64,000 bases of DNA from Anaeromyces robustus. Taxonomy: Eukaryota; Neocallimastigomycota; Neocallimastigomycetes; Neocallimastigales; Neocallimastigaceae. A model generated the notes under the pieces. The model did no database searches. It saw only the letters and a program-made list of their open reading frames with translations, and was not told the DNA's origin. Location of the stretch: NCBI GenBank assembly GCA_002104895.1, contig MCFG01000284.1, positions 5,001 through 69,000 of the forward strand, read 5' to 3'. The translations under genes were made by a program, and so were the position numbers. Of this stretch, positions 34,048 through 46,538 are shown piece after piece. The number at the start of each line of letters is the position of its first letter. Position 1 is the first letter of the stretch.

Positions 34048-34511
34048 GGAATATCAAGATGTTTTGCTTATTCGGGAGCAAAGGGAAGACCTTTTTATGA
34101 TCCAGAAATACAACCTAAAATTAATATGTCTCAAGAAGAATATGTTGCTCAATCTAATTCAAATCAAGGAACAGCTATAAATCATTTCTATGGTAAAATA
34201 AAAAAGATATTTATAATAATTATAATTAAAAAAAAAAAAAAAAAAAAAAGATAATTATATATATTATATAAAATATTTAAATTATATATTGATATTATTA
34301 ACTTTTTAAATTATCATTTTCATAAATTTATATTCATTTATTCATTTAATCATTAATTCATTAATATAAATTGTTGGTATAAAAAGAAAAATTATTCAAT
34401 TTGAAATATATGATGAAAACAGATTATGGAAAAATAATGGCTATTGAACGAGACAGATATATGAGAGAATTTGTTGACCGTTTTATAAAAGAATATAATG
34501 GTTTAGTTTAA
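32729..34511 (+). CDS. HD-domain metal-dependent phosphohydrolase (YpgQ/YedJ-like)
   Basis: Eight exons: 32729-32768, 32885-32925, 33013-33144, 33405-33415, 33525-33700, 33821-33844, 34049-34192, 34423-34511, giving 218 aa, a normal length for the family. HD-fold residues: DWHHILRV (first metal His), SLLHDS (the HD pair, residues 65-66) and QDADKLDAMGAIG (distal Asp). The family block RCFAYSGAKGRPFYDP follows. Without the 11-nt exon 33405-33415 the frame breaks (TAT TGA); with it the protein reads DSKYCQNIEDK, which matches the (D)KKY seen in relatives. The function of this family is unclear (phosphohydrolase or nucleotidase activity is inferred from the fold). The first exon has a weak donor (GTTTTT), so the exact N-terminus is uncertain. 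It lies in tandem upstream of the glutamate decarboxylase gene. Confidence 0.85.
33405..33415 (+). other. 11-nt microexon in the HD-domain gene
   Basis: The sequence TACTGTCAAAA lies between an acceptor AG at 33403-33404 and a strong donor GTAAGT at 33416. It restores the frame between exons 33013-33144 and 33525-33700 and adds Y-C-Q plus two bases of Asn. Confidence 0.75.
33960..34047. repeat. (ATT)n microsatellite abutting an acceptor in the HD gene
   Basis: About 29 ATT units that run directly into the acceptor ATTAG at 34044-34048, so the repeat itself provides the polypyrimidine-like tract of the intron. Confidence 0.93.
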
Positions 34512-35338
34512 TTTTTTTTTATTTCTTTTATTTTAAAACATTGTCTTTATTCTTTTTTTTTTCTTTCTGAGATTAATTGATTAATCATTATTTTTTTTTA
34601 TTATTTATTTATTTATTTTTTTTTTCGTTTTATTGTTTTTATATATTTTTGAGTATAATTTTTTTATTTTTTTTTTCAATTTTCTTTAAATGATTATATA
34701 CTTTTTCATTATAATATTATATTGATTTATAACCTATCATATTATCATTAAATAGTTTTTTTTTACTTTTTTATTAGAATTATATAAATTGAAAATAAAA
34801 TAAAATAAAATAAAATAAAATAAAATAAAATAAAATAAAATAAAATAAAATAAAAATAAAATATAATATAATACTTCAATATAATTAATGCATATTTATT
34901 AAATTTTTATTTTCTTTATTATTTTTATAAGATACTTTTTTTTTTTTTTTTATAAATAATTCAATAATTTTAAAATTTTAATATTTATTTCCTTTTAAAT
35001 ATTATTCAATATCTTTGAATTTCAAATTTATTTTTAACTTTTTTTCTATATTTTAAAAGTCTAATTTAAATGCTTAATTAATTTTAAACTTTCTTCTCTT
35101 TTGTTTTATAGAGAAAAGGAAATGTTATTGAAGATATAAAAATAATAATTTATTTATATAATATTAATTCATTTATATATTGAAATGTCAAATATAAGCT
35201 AAAGCTTAAAAAAATTATTTTAGTAATATATATATATACAAAAGAATAAAATAGAAAAAATTTTTTATTTTTTTTTATTTCATCTTACTCTTTAATTATT
35301 TTTCTTTCTTTTTTTCTTTTTAGTTTTATTTATTTAAT
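34512..35338. other. Intergenic region, HD gene to glutamate decarboxylase
   Basis: 827 bp of mostly T-rich DNA with an (AAAAT)n tract of about 12 units at 34791-34852. It must contain the decarboxylase promoter; no motif stands out. Confidence 0.65.
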
Positions 35339-38300
35339 ATGAATCATTTTTTGAATTTTAATAAAAAAGTAAACAATTCTAATAATAGTATCTATGATGA
35401 TGACAGTAATCATAATAATAATAAACATTTAAAACAAAAAAAGAGACAAAGTATTTTGGAATATGATTATTGTAAAGAACATCTTTTAAATTTTGATAAA
35501 AGGAATAAAACAGAAGTTGTTTCTTTAGCTTATGGATCTAGATTTGCTACTGAAAATTTACCAAAGGTTCTCATTAATTTTTTATTTCTATTTTAATTTT
35601 TATTTTTCCTATAAAAATATATATATATATATATTTTATATTTTCTTTGGATAATTAAAAAAATAACAAATATAATAAAAATATGGTTTATTTTTTATTA
35701 TATTATCATTAATATGAAAATTATATACTTTTTTTTAAATAAATTAAAAAAAATAGTATATTATTCCTGAAAAATCTTCAGAACCTAAAGTTATTTCTCA
35801 ATTAATTGAAGATCAAATTAAAATAGAAGCCAATCCTAGTCAGGTATATAATATAAACTAATATACATTATCATTATCATTCATCATTATAATAGTATAA
35901 TGATTTAATATATTAATAATAATATATATCTATATTATAAAATTAATTATATATACATATATATATATGTATTAGAATATGGCTACTTTTGTATCTACTT
36001 GGATGGAACCAGAATGTGAAAAATTAATGAATCAAGCTTGGTCAAAAAATTTTGCAGATCAAGATTGTTATCCTATGATTCAAAATATTCATAAACGTTG
36101 TATTGAAATGTTAGGTCATCTTTTCCATGCTCCACAATCCCATCCATTTCCTCAATCATCTTCTTCTCAAAATAATCATCAAGTTATTGGAACAGCAACT
36201 ACAGGTAGTAGTGAAGCAGTTATGTTAGGAGGATTAGCTTTAAAATGGCGTTGGAAAAAAATAAGAAAAGAAAAAGGATTAGATGATTCTAAACCAAATA
36301 TTATATTTGGTTCTAATGCTCAAGTGGCTTTAGAAAAGTTTGCTCGTTATTTTGATGTAGAAATGCGTATGGTTCCTGTAGATGAATCAACTAATTTTTG
36401 TCTTTCTCCTCAACGTGCGATTAAATATGTTGATGAAAATACTATAGGTATTATGGTATGTTAAAAAAAATAAATAAATTTAAAAAATATTAAATTTAAT
36501 ATGCTTTTTGAAAAAACAAAAAAAAATTTTTTTTATATTGATAGTTTTCATTATTTAAAAAAATTTTTTTTAATATTATTATCCTTATATCTATAAATAT
36601 ATTTAAATATAAAAGGTAATTTTAGGTAGTACTTATACAGGTCATTTTGAACCTGTGGAAGAAATGTGTAAAGTATTAGATGATTATCAAGAAAAAACAG
36701 GAATAGATATTCCTATTCATGTCGATGCTGCTGGAGGTGGATTTATTGCACCTTTTGCTTTCCCAGATTTAAAATGGTCATTTGAACTAAACAGAGTTCA
36801 TAGTATTAATGTATCAGGTCATAAAGTAATATATTTATTTTATCTTTACAATTTTGATTTATATTATTATACCAAATGATTATAAATAATTGTTAAATTC
36901 AATATATAGTTAAATTTATGTGTTACACCAAAAAAAATTATGCATTGTTTAATTTAAATATTTTTTTTTTTATTTAATATAATTTTTATGCATTGTATAT
37001 AATTTTTTATAGTTTTTTTGTGTTTTTTTTTTTTTTTAATTAAATATATATTTTACTCAGTTTTATTCTTTTTTTTTTTTTTTTTTACTAAATTTTTTAA
37101 TTATAAAATACTTATTAATTCTATTAATATAATAAAAAAATTTCATAAGTATGGTCTTGTATACCCTGTATGTAACTAATTATTATTACTGATATTCATA
37201 TAATTATTTTATAAATAATAATAATTAATCTAATATATTTTGTATATTAATGTATAAATATATAAATTTATAAATCTTAGGGTATTGGGTGGATTGTATG
37301 GAAAAGCAAAGATTATTTACCAAAAGAATTAATTTTTCAATTAAATTATTTAGGATGTATATATATAAATTCTATTTTTTTTTAAAAAAAAATAATTATA
37401 AAAATTTATTTGATTCCTATCATATATTTATTAATAATTTTTTATTTATTTAAATTATTTAAATTTAAATTTTTCATATGCTATTCGTAATTTATGTACT
37501 TTTTTTTAATCAAATTAATCAAAAAAAAAAAAAAAAAATAATAATAATATTATATATTATTATCAATTGTATATTATATCTCATATAAAAACAAAAAACA
37601 AAACAAAACAAAAAAAAAAAAAAAAAAAAAAAAAGCTGTAGAATATACATTTACATTAAATTTTTCAAGAACTTCAACTACTGTTTTAGGACAATACTAT
37701 AATTTTTTAAGATTAGGATATGAAGGCTATACTTCCATTATTAATAATTGTTTAATTAATGCAAGACGTTTAGCTTATGCATTAAATGATCTTGATTATT
37801 TTAACATATTATCTGATGTTAATAAAAAATATAAAAATTCTTATTTTTCAGAACAAGATCCAAATCATGATGATAAAGATAATAATCAAGAATATTTTCA
37901 ACCTTGTTTACCTGTAGTTGCATTTGAGATTAAACAAAACTATAAGGAATATCAACCTCATGTAACAGAAGCAAACCTTTCTAAACTTTTAAAAATTCAT
38001 GGATGGATTGTTCCATGTTATGAATTGCCTCCAAATGAACAAAATCGTACAATATTAAGAATTGTGGTATGAAATTAAAATATACCTTTATATATTATAT
38101 TATATTTTTATATTTCTTTCATTTATTATTATTATATATATATATTTAATTTATTTTTTTTTTTTACTTATTTAAATTATTTATTAGATTAGGGAAAGTC
38201 ATTCCGAAGAGTTAATAAATTACTTATTCAAAAATATTCACCAATCAATTGAAGTATTTAATTTTTTTTTATATATTTATTTTTATTTTTATATATTTAT

Positions 38301-38919
38301 TTTTTTTTATTTTTCCAATTTATTAAAATTAAATTTTAAAATTAAATTAAAAATAGTATTTAAAAAAAAAAAAAAAACAAGTTTTTTTTAAACTTTTTAA
38401 ACTATAATTTTTATATTAAATAAAAAAAAAGCTTTTTTAATCTGGTTTAAAATTTTCTATTTTATATATTCATTTTCATATATATACATTTTCCAAATTA
38501 TATTTCATTTTTAAAATTATGATAATTATTATTATTATAATTAAATCAATAATTTTATTTAATATAAGAGTTATAAATTAAACTCTAATTTAAACAATAA
38601 AAAAAACAAAACAAAACAAAACAAATAAACAACCACAAAACTAAAAAAAAATTTTAATAATAATATTTAATTACTTATTTTTTTTTTAATGAATAAATAT
38701 TATTAAATAATTATATTAGCAACTAACAATTTTTTTTAATTAATTATCATCAATATTCTTAAAAATATTTAGGATTTAATTGATGGTAAAGATTATAATT
38801 TGGAAAAGAGAAAGAAAAGAACATCTTCTATGAATTATATTAATGAACAAAACTCATTAAATTTAGAAAAAGAAAATAAAGAAATGTTTGATACAAAAAC
38901 AAAATGGGGTGTTTGTTAA
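35339..38919 (+). CDS. GAD: Glutamate decarboxylase (EC 4.1.1.15)
   Basis: Nine exons: 35339-35566, 35757-35843, 35976-36455, 36616-36825, 37150-37167, 37281-37356, 37636-38066, 38188-38253, 38773-38919, giving 580 aa. PLP-dependent group II decarboxylase making GABA from glutamate. Seen: [11 protein letters not shown] near the start, [31 protein letters not shown] (phosphate-binding loop), [12 protein letters not shown], the HVDAAGGGF aspartate motif, and [17 protein letters not shown] with the PLP lysine at residue 335. The lysine is the last codon of exon 4, and Y-G-L-V-Y-P comes from an 18-nt microexon, so the catalytic loop spans three exons. Then [16 protein letters not shown] and a C-terminal extension (KKRKRTSS-like basic, then Asn/Glu-rich). 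It resembles plant, bacterial and fungal GADs more than animal GAD65/67. Probable role: acid stress or GABA metabolism. The first donor (GTTCTC) is unusual but keeps the frame. Confidence 0.93.
37150..37167 (+). other. GAD: 18-nt microexon of glutamate decarboxylase
   Basis: TATGGTCTTGTATACCCT between CATAAG and GTATGT encodes Y-G-L-V-Y-P, the conserved residues directly after the PLP lysine. The flanking introns are 324 and 113 nt. Confidence 0.93.
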
Positions 38920-39586
38920 AAAATATTATTATTTTAGTAATATTTATAGTAATAATATCATAATTATAATAATATTAATAAAAGATGTAATCTTCATTTT
39001 CATTTTTTTTTTTAAATTTTTTTAAAAAAAAATAAAAAAAAAAATATATATATATATTTATTTATTTATATATTGATTATATCATTGATCAGGAAAAAAA
39101 AATATTATTAAATATAATTTTTAACATTATTTTTTTTATTATATTATTATTTAAAAATTATTAAAAGTTTTTTATATTCCTTAATAATTATTTGCGATAT
39201 CTAATAAATATAATTATGAATAAAAATGTATCATAAGATTTAATATATTAAACTTTATTTTTTTTTTCTAGAAAAAAAAATTAAAAAGTTTTATTTCATT
39301 AATATCTTTTATTTAAATCAATTTAGTTATTTATTTATATTATTAATCATTAATTTATTTATTATTATTATTTATAATTTTTTTTAATTTTTTCTATATA
39401 TATCTAAATTAATATTTTTTAAAATTTTTTTTCATTATATATATTAATAATTTTTATTATTTAATTTATTGAATATTTATGTAAATTTAGAAATACTTAG
39501 TATTTAATTCATATTAAGAACAAAAGAAATAAGAGAAATATATTTATATATTTATCATTAGTTTTCTAATGTATTCTTTTTACTAG

Positions 39587-39657
39587 TTAATATACTTTTA
39601 TACTAAAGAGTTTATTTAAGTATATTTTTTTAACTCTTTAGTATAAAAGTATATTAA
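39587..39657. repeat. Perfect 26-bp inverted repeat with 19-nt loop
   Basis: Arm 39587-39612 (TTAATATACTTTTATACTAA..) and arm 39632-39657 are exact reverse complements; the loop is 39613-39631. It sits about 670 bp downstream of the decarboxylase stop codon, so it is not an obvious terminator of that gene. Confidence 0.96.
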
Positions 39658-40023
39658 TTTTTTTTATTATATTTATCATATATTACTTATTAATAATGCA
39701 TTTTTTATATATAATAAATCATATTTATTATATATTTTTTATTTATAGTGCATTCCATATATTAATATTAAAATAATAAAATGATGAAATATAGATTGGT
39801 ATTTTATTATTTTTTTACATATGAAAAGTTTTGTTTAAATTTTTTAAAAACTTTATCTTTTTTTTTTTTTTACTCATCAATATTTAAATAAATAATAATA
39901 TTTTAAAAAATTTTTTTCCTTCTTATTTTTTTTTAATTTAAATAATTTTTTTTTGCCACAAAACATAAAAGTTTTGTTACATTTCCATAAAATTATATCA
40001 ATTATTGAATATATAATTTATTA

Positions 40024-40179
40024 TTATTATTATTATTATTAAAAAAATTATTTAAATTAAAAAAAAAAATTTTTTTAAATAATTTTTTTTGCCACAAAAC
40101 ATAATATTATTATTATTATTAAAAAAATTATTTAAATTAAAAAAAAAATTTTTTTAAATAATTTTTTTTGCCACAAAAA
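40024..40179. repeat. Two-copy tandem repeat of about 80 bp
   Basis: Units of about 40024-40103 and 40104-40179, both ending in TTTTTTTTGCCACAAAA. A third isolated copy of that end is at about 39940-39968. Confidence 0.88.
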
Positions 40180-40696
40180 TTTTTTTTTTTCATGTTGTTT
40201 CTCCAAAAAATTATTATAATAAGAATATCATAAGTAATAATATTATTATGCATATTATCATAATTTTTTGCAATAATTATAATTATTTAAAATAAAATAA
40301 AAAAAAATAGTATTATGATTAATATAGTATGATATTTAATTATTATAGTAAGAATATCATACAATAATAATAATACTATTATGCATATTATTATATTTAT
40401 GCAATAATTATAATTATTTAAAATTAAATAAAATAATATTATGGTTAGTATATATTATAATATTTAATTCTTCAAAATATAACGTATTTTAATTATAAAA
40501 ATTAAAATTATGGTAAAACTATTCTTTATTATTATTATTATTTAAAAAAAATAATAAATATTAAAAATGTATTAAAGAAAAATAATAGAAAAGTATAACA
40601 AAAAGTAACAATAGAAAAGTATAATGAAAAATAAAATAGGTAAAAAATAGTTCTTTTGTTCAGGACAATGAAAAAAATTTTTTCCTATTAGTTCAG

Positions 40697-40735
40697 AAAA
40701 TTTTCTGTTATTATTATTTAATAACAGAAAATTTT
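40697..40735. repeat. 16-bp inverted repeat with 7-nt loop
   Basis: AAAATTTTCTGTTATT (40697-40712) and AATAACAGAAAATTTT (40720-40735) are exact reverse complements. Confidence 0.9.
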
Positions 40736-41988
40736 ATTAATGAATATTTTTATCATTAAAAAATTATATTTTAGGTTTTTAAATAAAATTAAATATTAGC
40801 CAATAAGAATTATTCATCAAATATGTAAAAGACAGAATTTTCATCCATAAAAAATAAATACAATAATTATTATCAATTAAATAATAAATACAATATATTT
40901 TATATATAATATTTAGTATAATATGAATATTATATTATTATATATATTATAATATAATAATAATAAAATATTTTAAATATTAATATATATAAATAATACA
41001 TATATTAATTATATTTGTACAATGTATATTAAATTATTTTGGAGATTAATTTTAATTTTTTTTTAATTTTTTATTTAAAATGAAAAAGTCTATTTAATAT
41101 GGAAAAATATTTTATATATTATTTTGGTATTTATTATTATAAAAAAATTGATGAATAATAATACATTAATTCTACATGCTTTATTTTATTATTTAAAAAT
41201 AAAAAAAATTTTTTTTATTGATAATTATTTAATTAGAAATTATAATAACAAGCGATTATGTTAATTAAATAATTGAATGAAAATAAAATTATAAAAGCAA
41301 AGATACTTAAAAATATTTATATAACAAAATAAATAAATGTTTTTATATATTATGTAATACATTTTTATTAAATAATTAAATAAAAATGTATACATAATAT
41401 TGATGCTATATTTTGAATAAATCTTTTTAAATAATTATTAATTATATTATTATTATTATTATTATTATCATTTAAAAGTATTTTAATATATTGTTTTATT
41501 TAAATATCAATGAGTTATTATTATTATTGTTGTTGATTTATCTTTCATATCAATTTTTATATTATATTTTATGTATCATAATACATTATAGAATTTTATA
41601 TTTTTTCCATTTTTATTTTACATTATTTACACAGTGTTCCCCTTTTTTTTTATTATTTATAAAGTTATAATGATCATTTTATTGGTAATTTCTATTACCT
41701 TTTATAGAAATTTGTAAATTGTATACAAATCTTTGATGAAAAATAGATACATAAATAAGTAATATTAAATTAAAATTATATTATTTATTATATATATAAA
41801 AATATAATAATTAATTATTTTATTATTGTTTTTTTTAACACTTTTTATATTCAATATATTTAAATTTGATAATTGATAATATTCTATCAATATTGAATGT
41901 ATAATAATATATAAAGAATTTTTCTTTTTTTATTGAATAATAAATAATTAAATACAAAAACATAATTATATAAATATATAAAGTAATG

Positions 41989-41994
<6 letters not shown>

Positions 41995-42037
<43 letters not shown>

Positions 42038-42090
42038 GTAAATAAATAAATAAATAAATAGATAAATAAATAAATAGATAAATAGACAAA

Positions 42091-42121
<31 letters not shown>

Positions 42122-42126
42122 ATAGA

Positions 42127-42177
<51 letters not shown>

Positions 42178-42180
42178 ATA
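41995..42180. repeat. (AAAT)n microsatellite, interrupted
   Basis: About 46 units with AAGT, AGAT and ACAA variants scattered through it. Confidence 0.95.
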
Positions 42181-43401
42181 TATAAATATATTAATAGGTA
42201 ATAAATATAAAAACCAATGTAAAGGAAATAAATTAAACTTTTTATTAATATATATATTAAATATTTATAGATTCAATAAATAAAAAAGAAAGATCATGGC
42301 AAATAATAGAATTATAAAACATTAAGATATATTGTTAAGTAATAAAACATAATAAATAAAAGTAAAATATGTTACAATAATTATTATGTATAAATAAAAC
42401 AAAAGATAATTATAATTATATATAAAATAAGTAAAAGGTAAATAAACAAATTTTTTTTCTTTTTTTTCATTTTATTTAATAAATTAATATTTTTAAATAA
42501 TCATTAATAAATAGGTAGTTAATATTTAAATAAATAGAATATAATAAATACATAAATAAATAATTAATTAATTCATAAATAATAAGTAATATATAATAGT
42601 TAATATATGTATTATATTAATTATAATTAATTGTATTAATTTTTTTTTCAATTATTTCTATTAAAAAAAAAAAAAAAAACTTTTGTGATGTGTATGAATT
42701 AACTTTTAAAAAAAATTTGAAAGAAAATATATAATATATTATTAAATATATTATTATATATTAATTATTATATTGTTTAATATATTATTATATATTATAT
42801 ATATTATATATTATATATTTATTACTTCTATAATCTAAAGTATCAAATAAATAATAATCTTTTATATATTAAGATATTATATTATATTTTTTATTTTTAT
42901 ATATATTAATTTATACTGTTATATATATAATTATTTTAAAAATAATTATTTCCAATAAATTGTTTTAAGAATAAATGCATATAAATTTTTTATTTTATAT
43001 AAAACTTTTAAAATAAAAAATTTTAGGTAAAATATTATAATTAATTTATATAATACAATTTCTATCAATTATTATTATTTTTTTCAGTAATATATAAAGG
43101 AGTAAAAGTATTTCTTTTTTTTCTTTTAATTATTCATTTATAAATTTTTTTTAATTCTTGTTTTATTATAATACTAAAAAAAATTAATTTAAAACAAAAT
43201 TAATTTTTATTTTAAATTAATTTCTTTCTTTCTTTTTTTTTAAATTATTTCAAAACGTAAGCTTTGAATAAAATTTAAATAAAAATTAATTTGAAATTTA
43301 ATATTAAAAAATTTTTTATTAATATCTATTAAAAAATATTTTTTTAAAGTTTTAGTTTTTTTTTAATATAGTATTTTTTTAATATAATAATAATAAAAAA
43401 A

Positions 43402-45233
43402 ATGAATTCCAAAAGCCTATCTTTTATATTTATTTTATTAAGTATTTATTTAACTAATGCTTTACCTCTTTATAAGCGTTCATGTTCTAAATCACATAAA
43501 GTTGTTAAAGGGGATACTTGTCATAAAATTTGGACAAAATATGGTCTCTCTGAAAGTAAATTAAGATCTTTAAATCCAGGTTGGTAATATTAAAGTATTT
43601 TCTATATATATATATATGTTTAAAAAAAAAAAAAAAGAAAAATAAAAATAATTTGATAAATATTCTATAATCTTAAAATATTAATTTATATAAAAAAGTA
43701 TATAAAATGAAATAATAATAAATAATAATAATATTAATAATATTAAAGATGAACTTGATAAATATTACTTTTATAATGTTATTTTTAAAATGTTTTTATT
43801 GAAAATTTAAAAAAATAATTTAATTAATTTATTGAAAATTTAAAAAATATAATTCTATTTGATTTCTCACATGTATATAATAAATAATATTTATATATAT
43901 ATATTTATATATAAAGGTATTAGTTGTTCCAGTTTAAAAATTGGTGCCTCAGTTTGTGTTGGTTCTGGTTCTGTTTCATATAATAGTAGTTGTAGTTCTC
44001 ACTATACTGTTGCTAACGGAGATACTTGTTACAAAATTTGGTCTAAATATGGTCTTTCTGAAAGTAAATTAAGATCTTTGAATCCAGGTTTGTATAATAT
44101 TTTATATTATTAATTAAATAATTCATTAATATTTTTCTTTTTCTTTTTTTTTTTTTTTTTTAATTATATTTTTATATTTTATTACATATTATTTTTTTAA
44201 AAAAAATATAATTATAATTTTATATTATTATATATTATACATTTTAACAAATATGTACTAATAAAAATTGTGTTGTTATTATCATTATTATTGTGTAGGC
44301 ATTAGTTGTTCTAGTTTAAAGAAGGGTGATAAAGTTTGTGTTGCTGGAGGTTCTAATAACAATTCAGGTAGTTCTTGTAAATCACATTATACTGTTGGAA
44401 AGGGAGATACTTGCTATAAAATTTGGACTAAATATGGTATTAATGAAGCTACTTTAAGAAATTTAAACCCAGGTTTAAGTTGTAGTAGTATTCGTCCAGG
44501 TCAAGAACTTTGTGTTAAAAATTCCTCCACTTCAAATAATGGTAATAAGGGTTCTCCTTCTTCTTCATTTACTTGGTACAAGGAATGTAATACACCAAAT
44601 ACCTTTGCAATTACATTTGATGATGGACCATACAAATATGATAATGATTTATTAGATTTATTAAAGAAAAAGGGTGTAAAAGCAACTTTCTTTATAAATG
44701 GTGATAACGTATCAGATATTCGTAATAGTAGTATTAGATCTATTATTAAACGTATGTATAATGAAGGTCATAATGTTTTAAGTCATACATGGTCTCATAA
44801 AGATTTAACTAAAGTTTCTGATACTAAATTCCGTTCTGAATTAAAATTATTAGAAGATCAAATTTATGACATTATTGGCAAACGTCCAAAAGCTATTCGT
44901 CCACCTTACGGTTCTAATAATAGTAAAGTTATTAATAATTTAAAATATTTTGGTTACTCTTATGGTATTCTTTGGCATGTTGATACTGAAGATTGGAGTA
45001 ATTTAGGAAATGTTAGTAAAATACATAATTTTGTTAAGAAAGGTTTAGAAACTAGTAAAAGTCCAATTATTCTTAATCATAGCTTTTATAAAGATATTAG
45101 TAGAGAAAAATTATTAAAAGCAGTTGAAGATGAAATTGATTATTTAAAAGGTAAAGGATTTAAAGGTGTTAATATGGAAACTTGTATTGGTCACAGTGTT
45201 TACAGATCTAGTGGTGAAGGTTTTCCAAATTAA
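43402..45233 (+). CDS. Secreted chitin/polysaccharide deacetylase (CE4) with three LysM domains
   Basis: Three exons: 43402-43579, 43917-44087, 44299-45233, giving 427 aa. The signal peptide covers residues 1-20 (SLSFIFILLSIYLTNA), followed by LPLYKR, a possible Kex2 site. Three LysM domains follow, each of the form CxSHxxVxxGDTCxKIW.KYG...LR.LNPG.SCSS...G...CV, at about residues 28-74, 84-130 and 140-187. The catalytic NodB/CE4 domain follows: TFDDGP (Asp pair, about residue 222), HTWSH (metal His pair, about 279-283), RPPYG, WHVDTEDW and IILNH. All catalytic and metal residues are present. Known chemistry: zinc-dependent N-deacetylation of chitin or chitooligosaccharide, with the LysMs binding the polymer. 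It acts in the cell wall or outside the cell. Introns 1 and 2 fall at the same phase-1 position after NPG in LysM1 and LysM2, so the domains spread by exon duplication. Confidence 0.95.
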
Positions 45234-46208
45234 ATTTGAAAAAAAAAAAAAAAAAAAAATGAAAGTCATAATTATATTCACAATATATATAAAAATTGTG
45301 CAAATTTATATTTCTTTTCCTTTTACAGTAATAAATCTACATTGAAATATATATATTAAATAACTAATAATAACAATAATAATAATATATAGATAATAAA
45401 ACAAAACAAAACAAATCAAAAAAATAAAAAAAAAAAAAAAAATAAAAAAAAAAAAAGAATAAGGTAATTATTAATAAATAATTAGTTTTTATTATTATTT
45501 TTATTATTTTTTTTTTCATAATTATATTTTATTTTTACTAATTTTTTTTTTTTTTGTATATATATATATATAAATATATATACATATAAATATTTATTTA
45601 TTCATTTATTATAACTATAATAGAATTTAAAAATAATTAAAAGATTAAATGAATTTAAGGATTTTATTATTATATCAATATAGAATATAGAATTTTTATT
45701 AATTATATAACTAATTATTATTTTACTTTTTTATTCTTGTTATCTATTTTTATTTTTTTTTATTTTTATTTTTTTCATAATTTTTATTTAAATTATCTAT
45801 TATTATTTATTATTTTTAATATATATTTGTATGTATATATATTTTTTTATATTTATATATTATTTGTATATATATTATAATAATAATATTATATATTTCA
45901 TATTTAATATATTAAAAATTAAGAAATGTATTAATTATTTTAATATTTATATTTCTTTTAATTTTTTATTAATATTTTTGTATATTATCATATATAAAAC
46001 AAATCTATTTTAATAAAAGTAATTTATCATAATTTTTTAATTTAAATGATAACTTGATATTTTTTTTTTCTTTATTTAGTTATTTACTATTTTTAAATAT
46101 TAAAAAAAAACTATTTTGTATTTGAATTTTTAATTATTTTTTGTATTTATGAATATTTTATTATAAAAGAAAAATATATATATAATACATATTCAAATTA
46201 TTTATATG

Positions 46209-46239
<31 letters not shown>

Positions 46240-46457
46240 GTTTGCTTGTTTGCTCATTCTTTATTTATTTGATTTATAATCATTTTAAAAAATGAATTAA
46301 TAATTCCTTTTTTTTTTTTTTAATACATTATTTAATTATAATACATATTATAAATAAATAAGAATCTTTTTCTTTATGCATAAACTTTTCATTTGAAGTT
46401 GTACAAAAAAAAAGAAAAAAAAGAATACAAAGAAAAATGTATCATATTTTTAATGTC
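45234..46457. other. Intergenic region before the retrotransposon cluster
   Basis: A/T-rich DNA with A-runs near 45240 and 45430 and a TTTA tract near 46210-46240. No gene recognised. It ends at the left copy of the target-site duplication. Confidence 0.65.
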
Positions 46458-46469
46458 TTACATTCCATT
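46458..46469. repeat. Left target-site duplication of the LINE cluster
   Basis: TTACATTCCATT, repeated exactly at 53471-53482 directly after the poly(A) tail of the second element. Confidence 0.8.
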
Positions 46470-46538
46470 ACCTCTTCTGAGGACCTGTACTTCCATTCAT
46501 TTGGAATGCTCAGAAGAGGGTAAATGCCTGTCGATACA
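46470..46538. other. 69-bp GC-elevated filler at the 5' junction
   Basis: Lies between the left duplication and the first base homologous to the retrotransposon. About 45% GC in a region that is otherwise below 20%. Contains an 11-bp inverted repeat, CCTCTTCTGAG (46471-46481) and CTCAGAAGAGG (46509-46519). I found no match to it elsewhere in this window on either strand. Confidence 0.6.

Larger units (their letters stand above)
38920..43401. other. 4.5-kb gene-free region with hairpins and repeats
   Basis: No exons seen. Contents: inverted repeat 39587-39657, tandem duplication 40024-40179, an imperfect direct repeat of about 105 bp (about 40208-40312 and 40330-40440, sharing AAGAATATCATA, ATTATGCATATTAT and GCAATAATTATAATTATTTAAAAT), hairpin 40697-40735 and an AAAT array 41995-42180. 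The promoter of the deacetylase lies at its right end. Confidence 0.6.

Noticed and set aside
46471-46519. Hairpin read as a tRNA or small RNA gene
   Set aside because: The 11-bp stem has no tRNA arms, A/B boxes or recognisable small-RNA core; kept only as unexplained filler.
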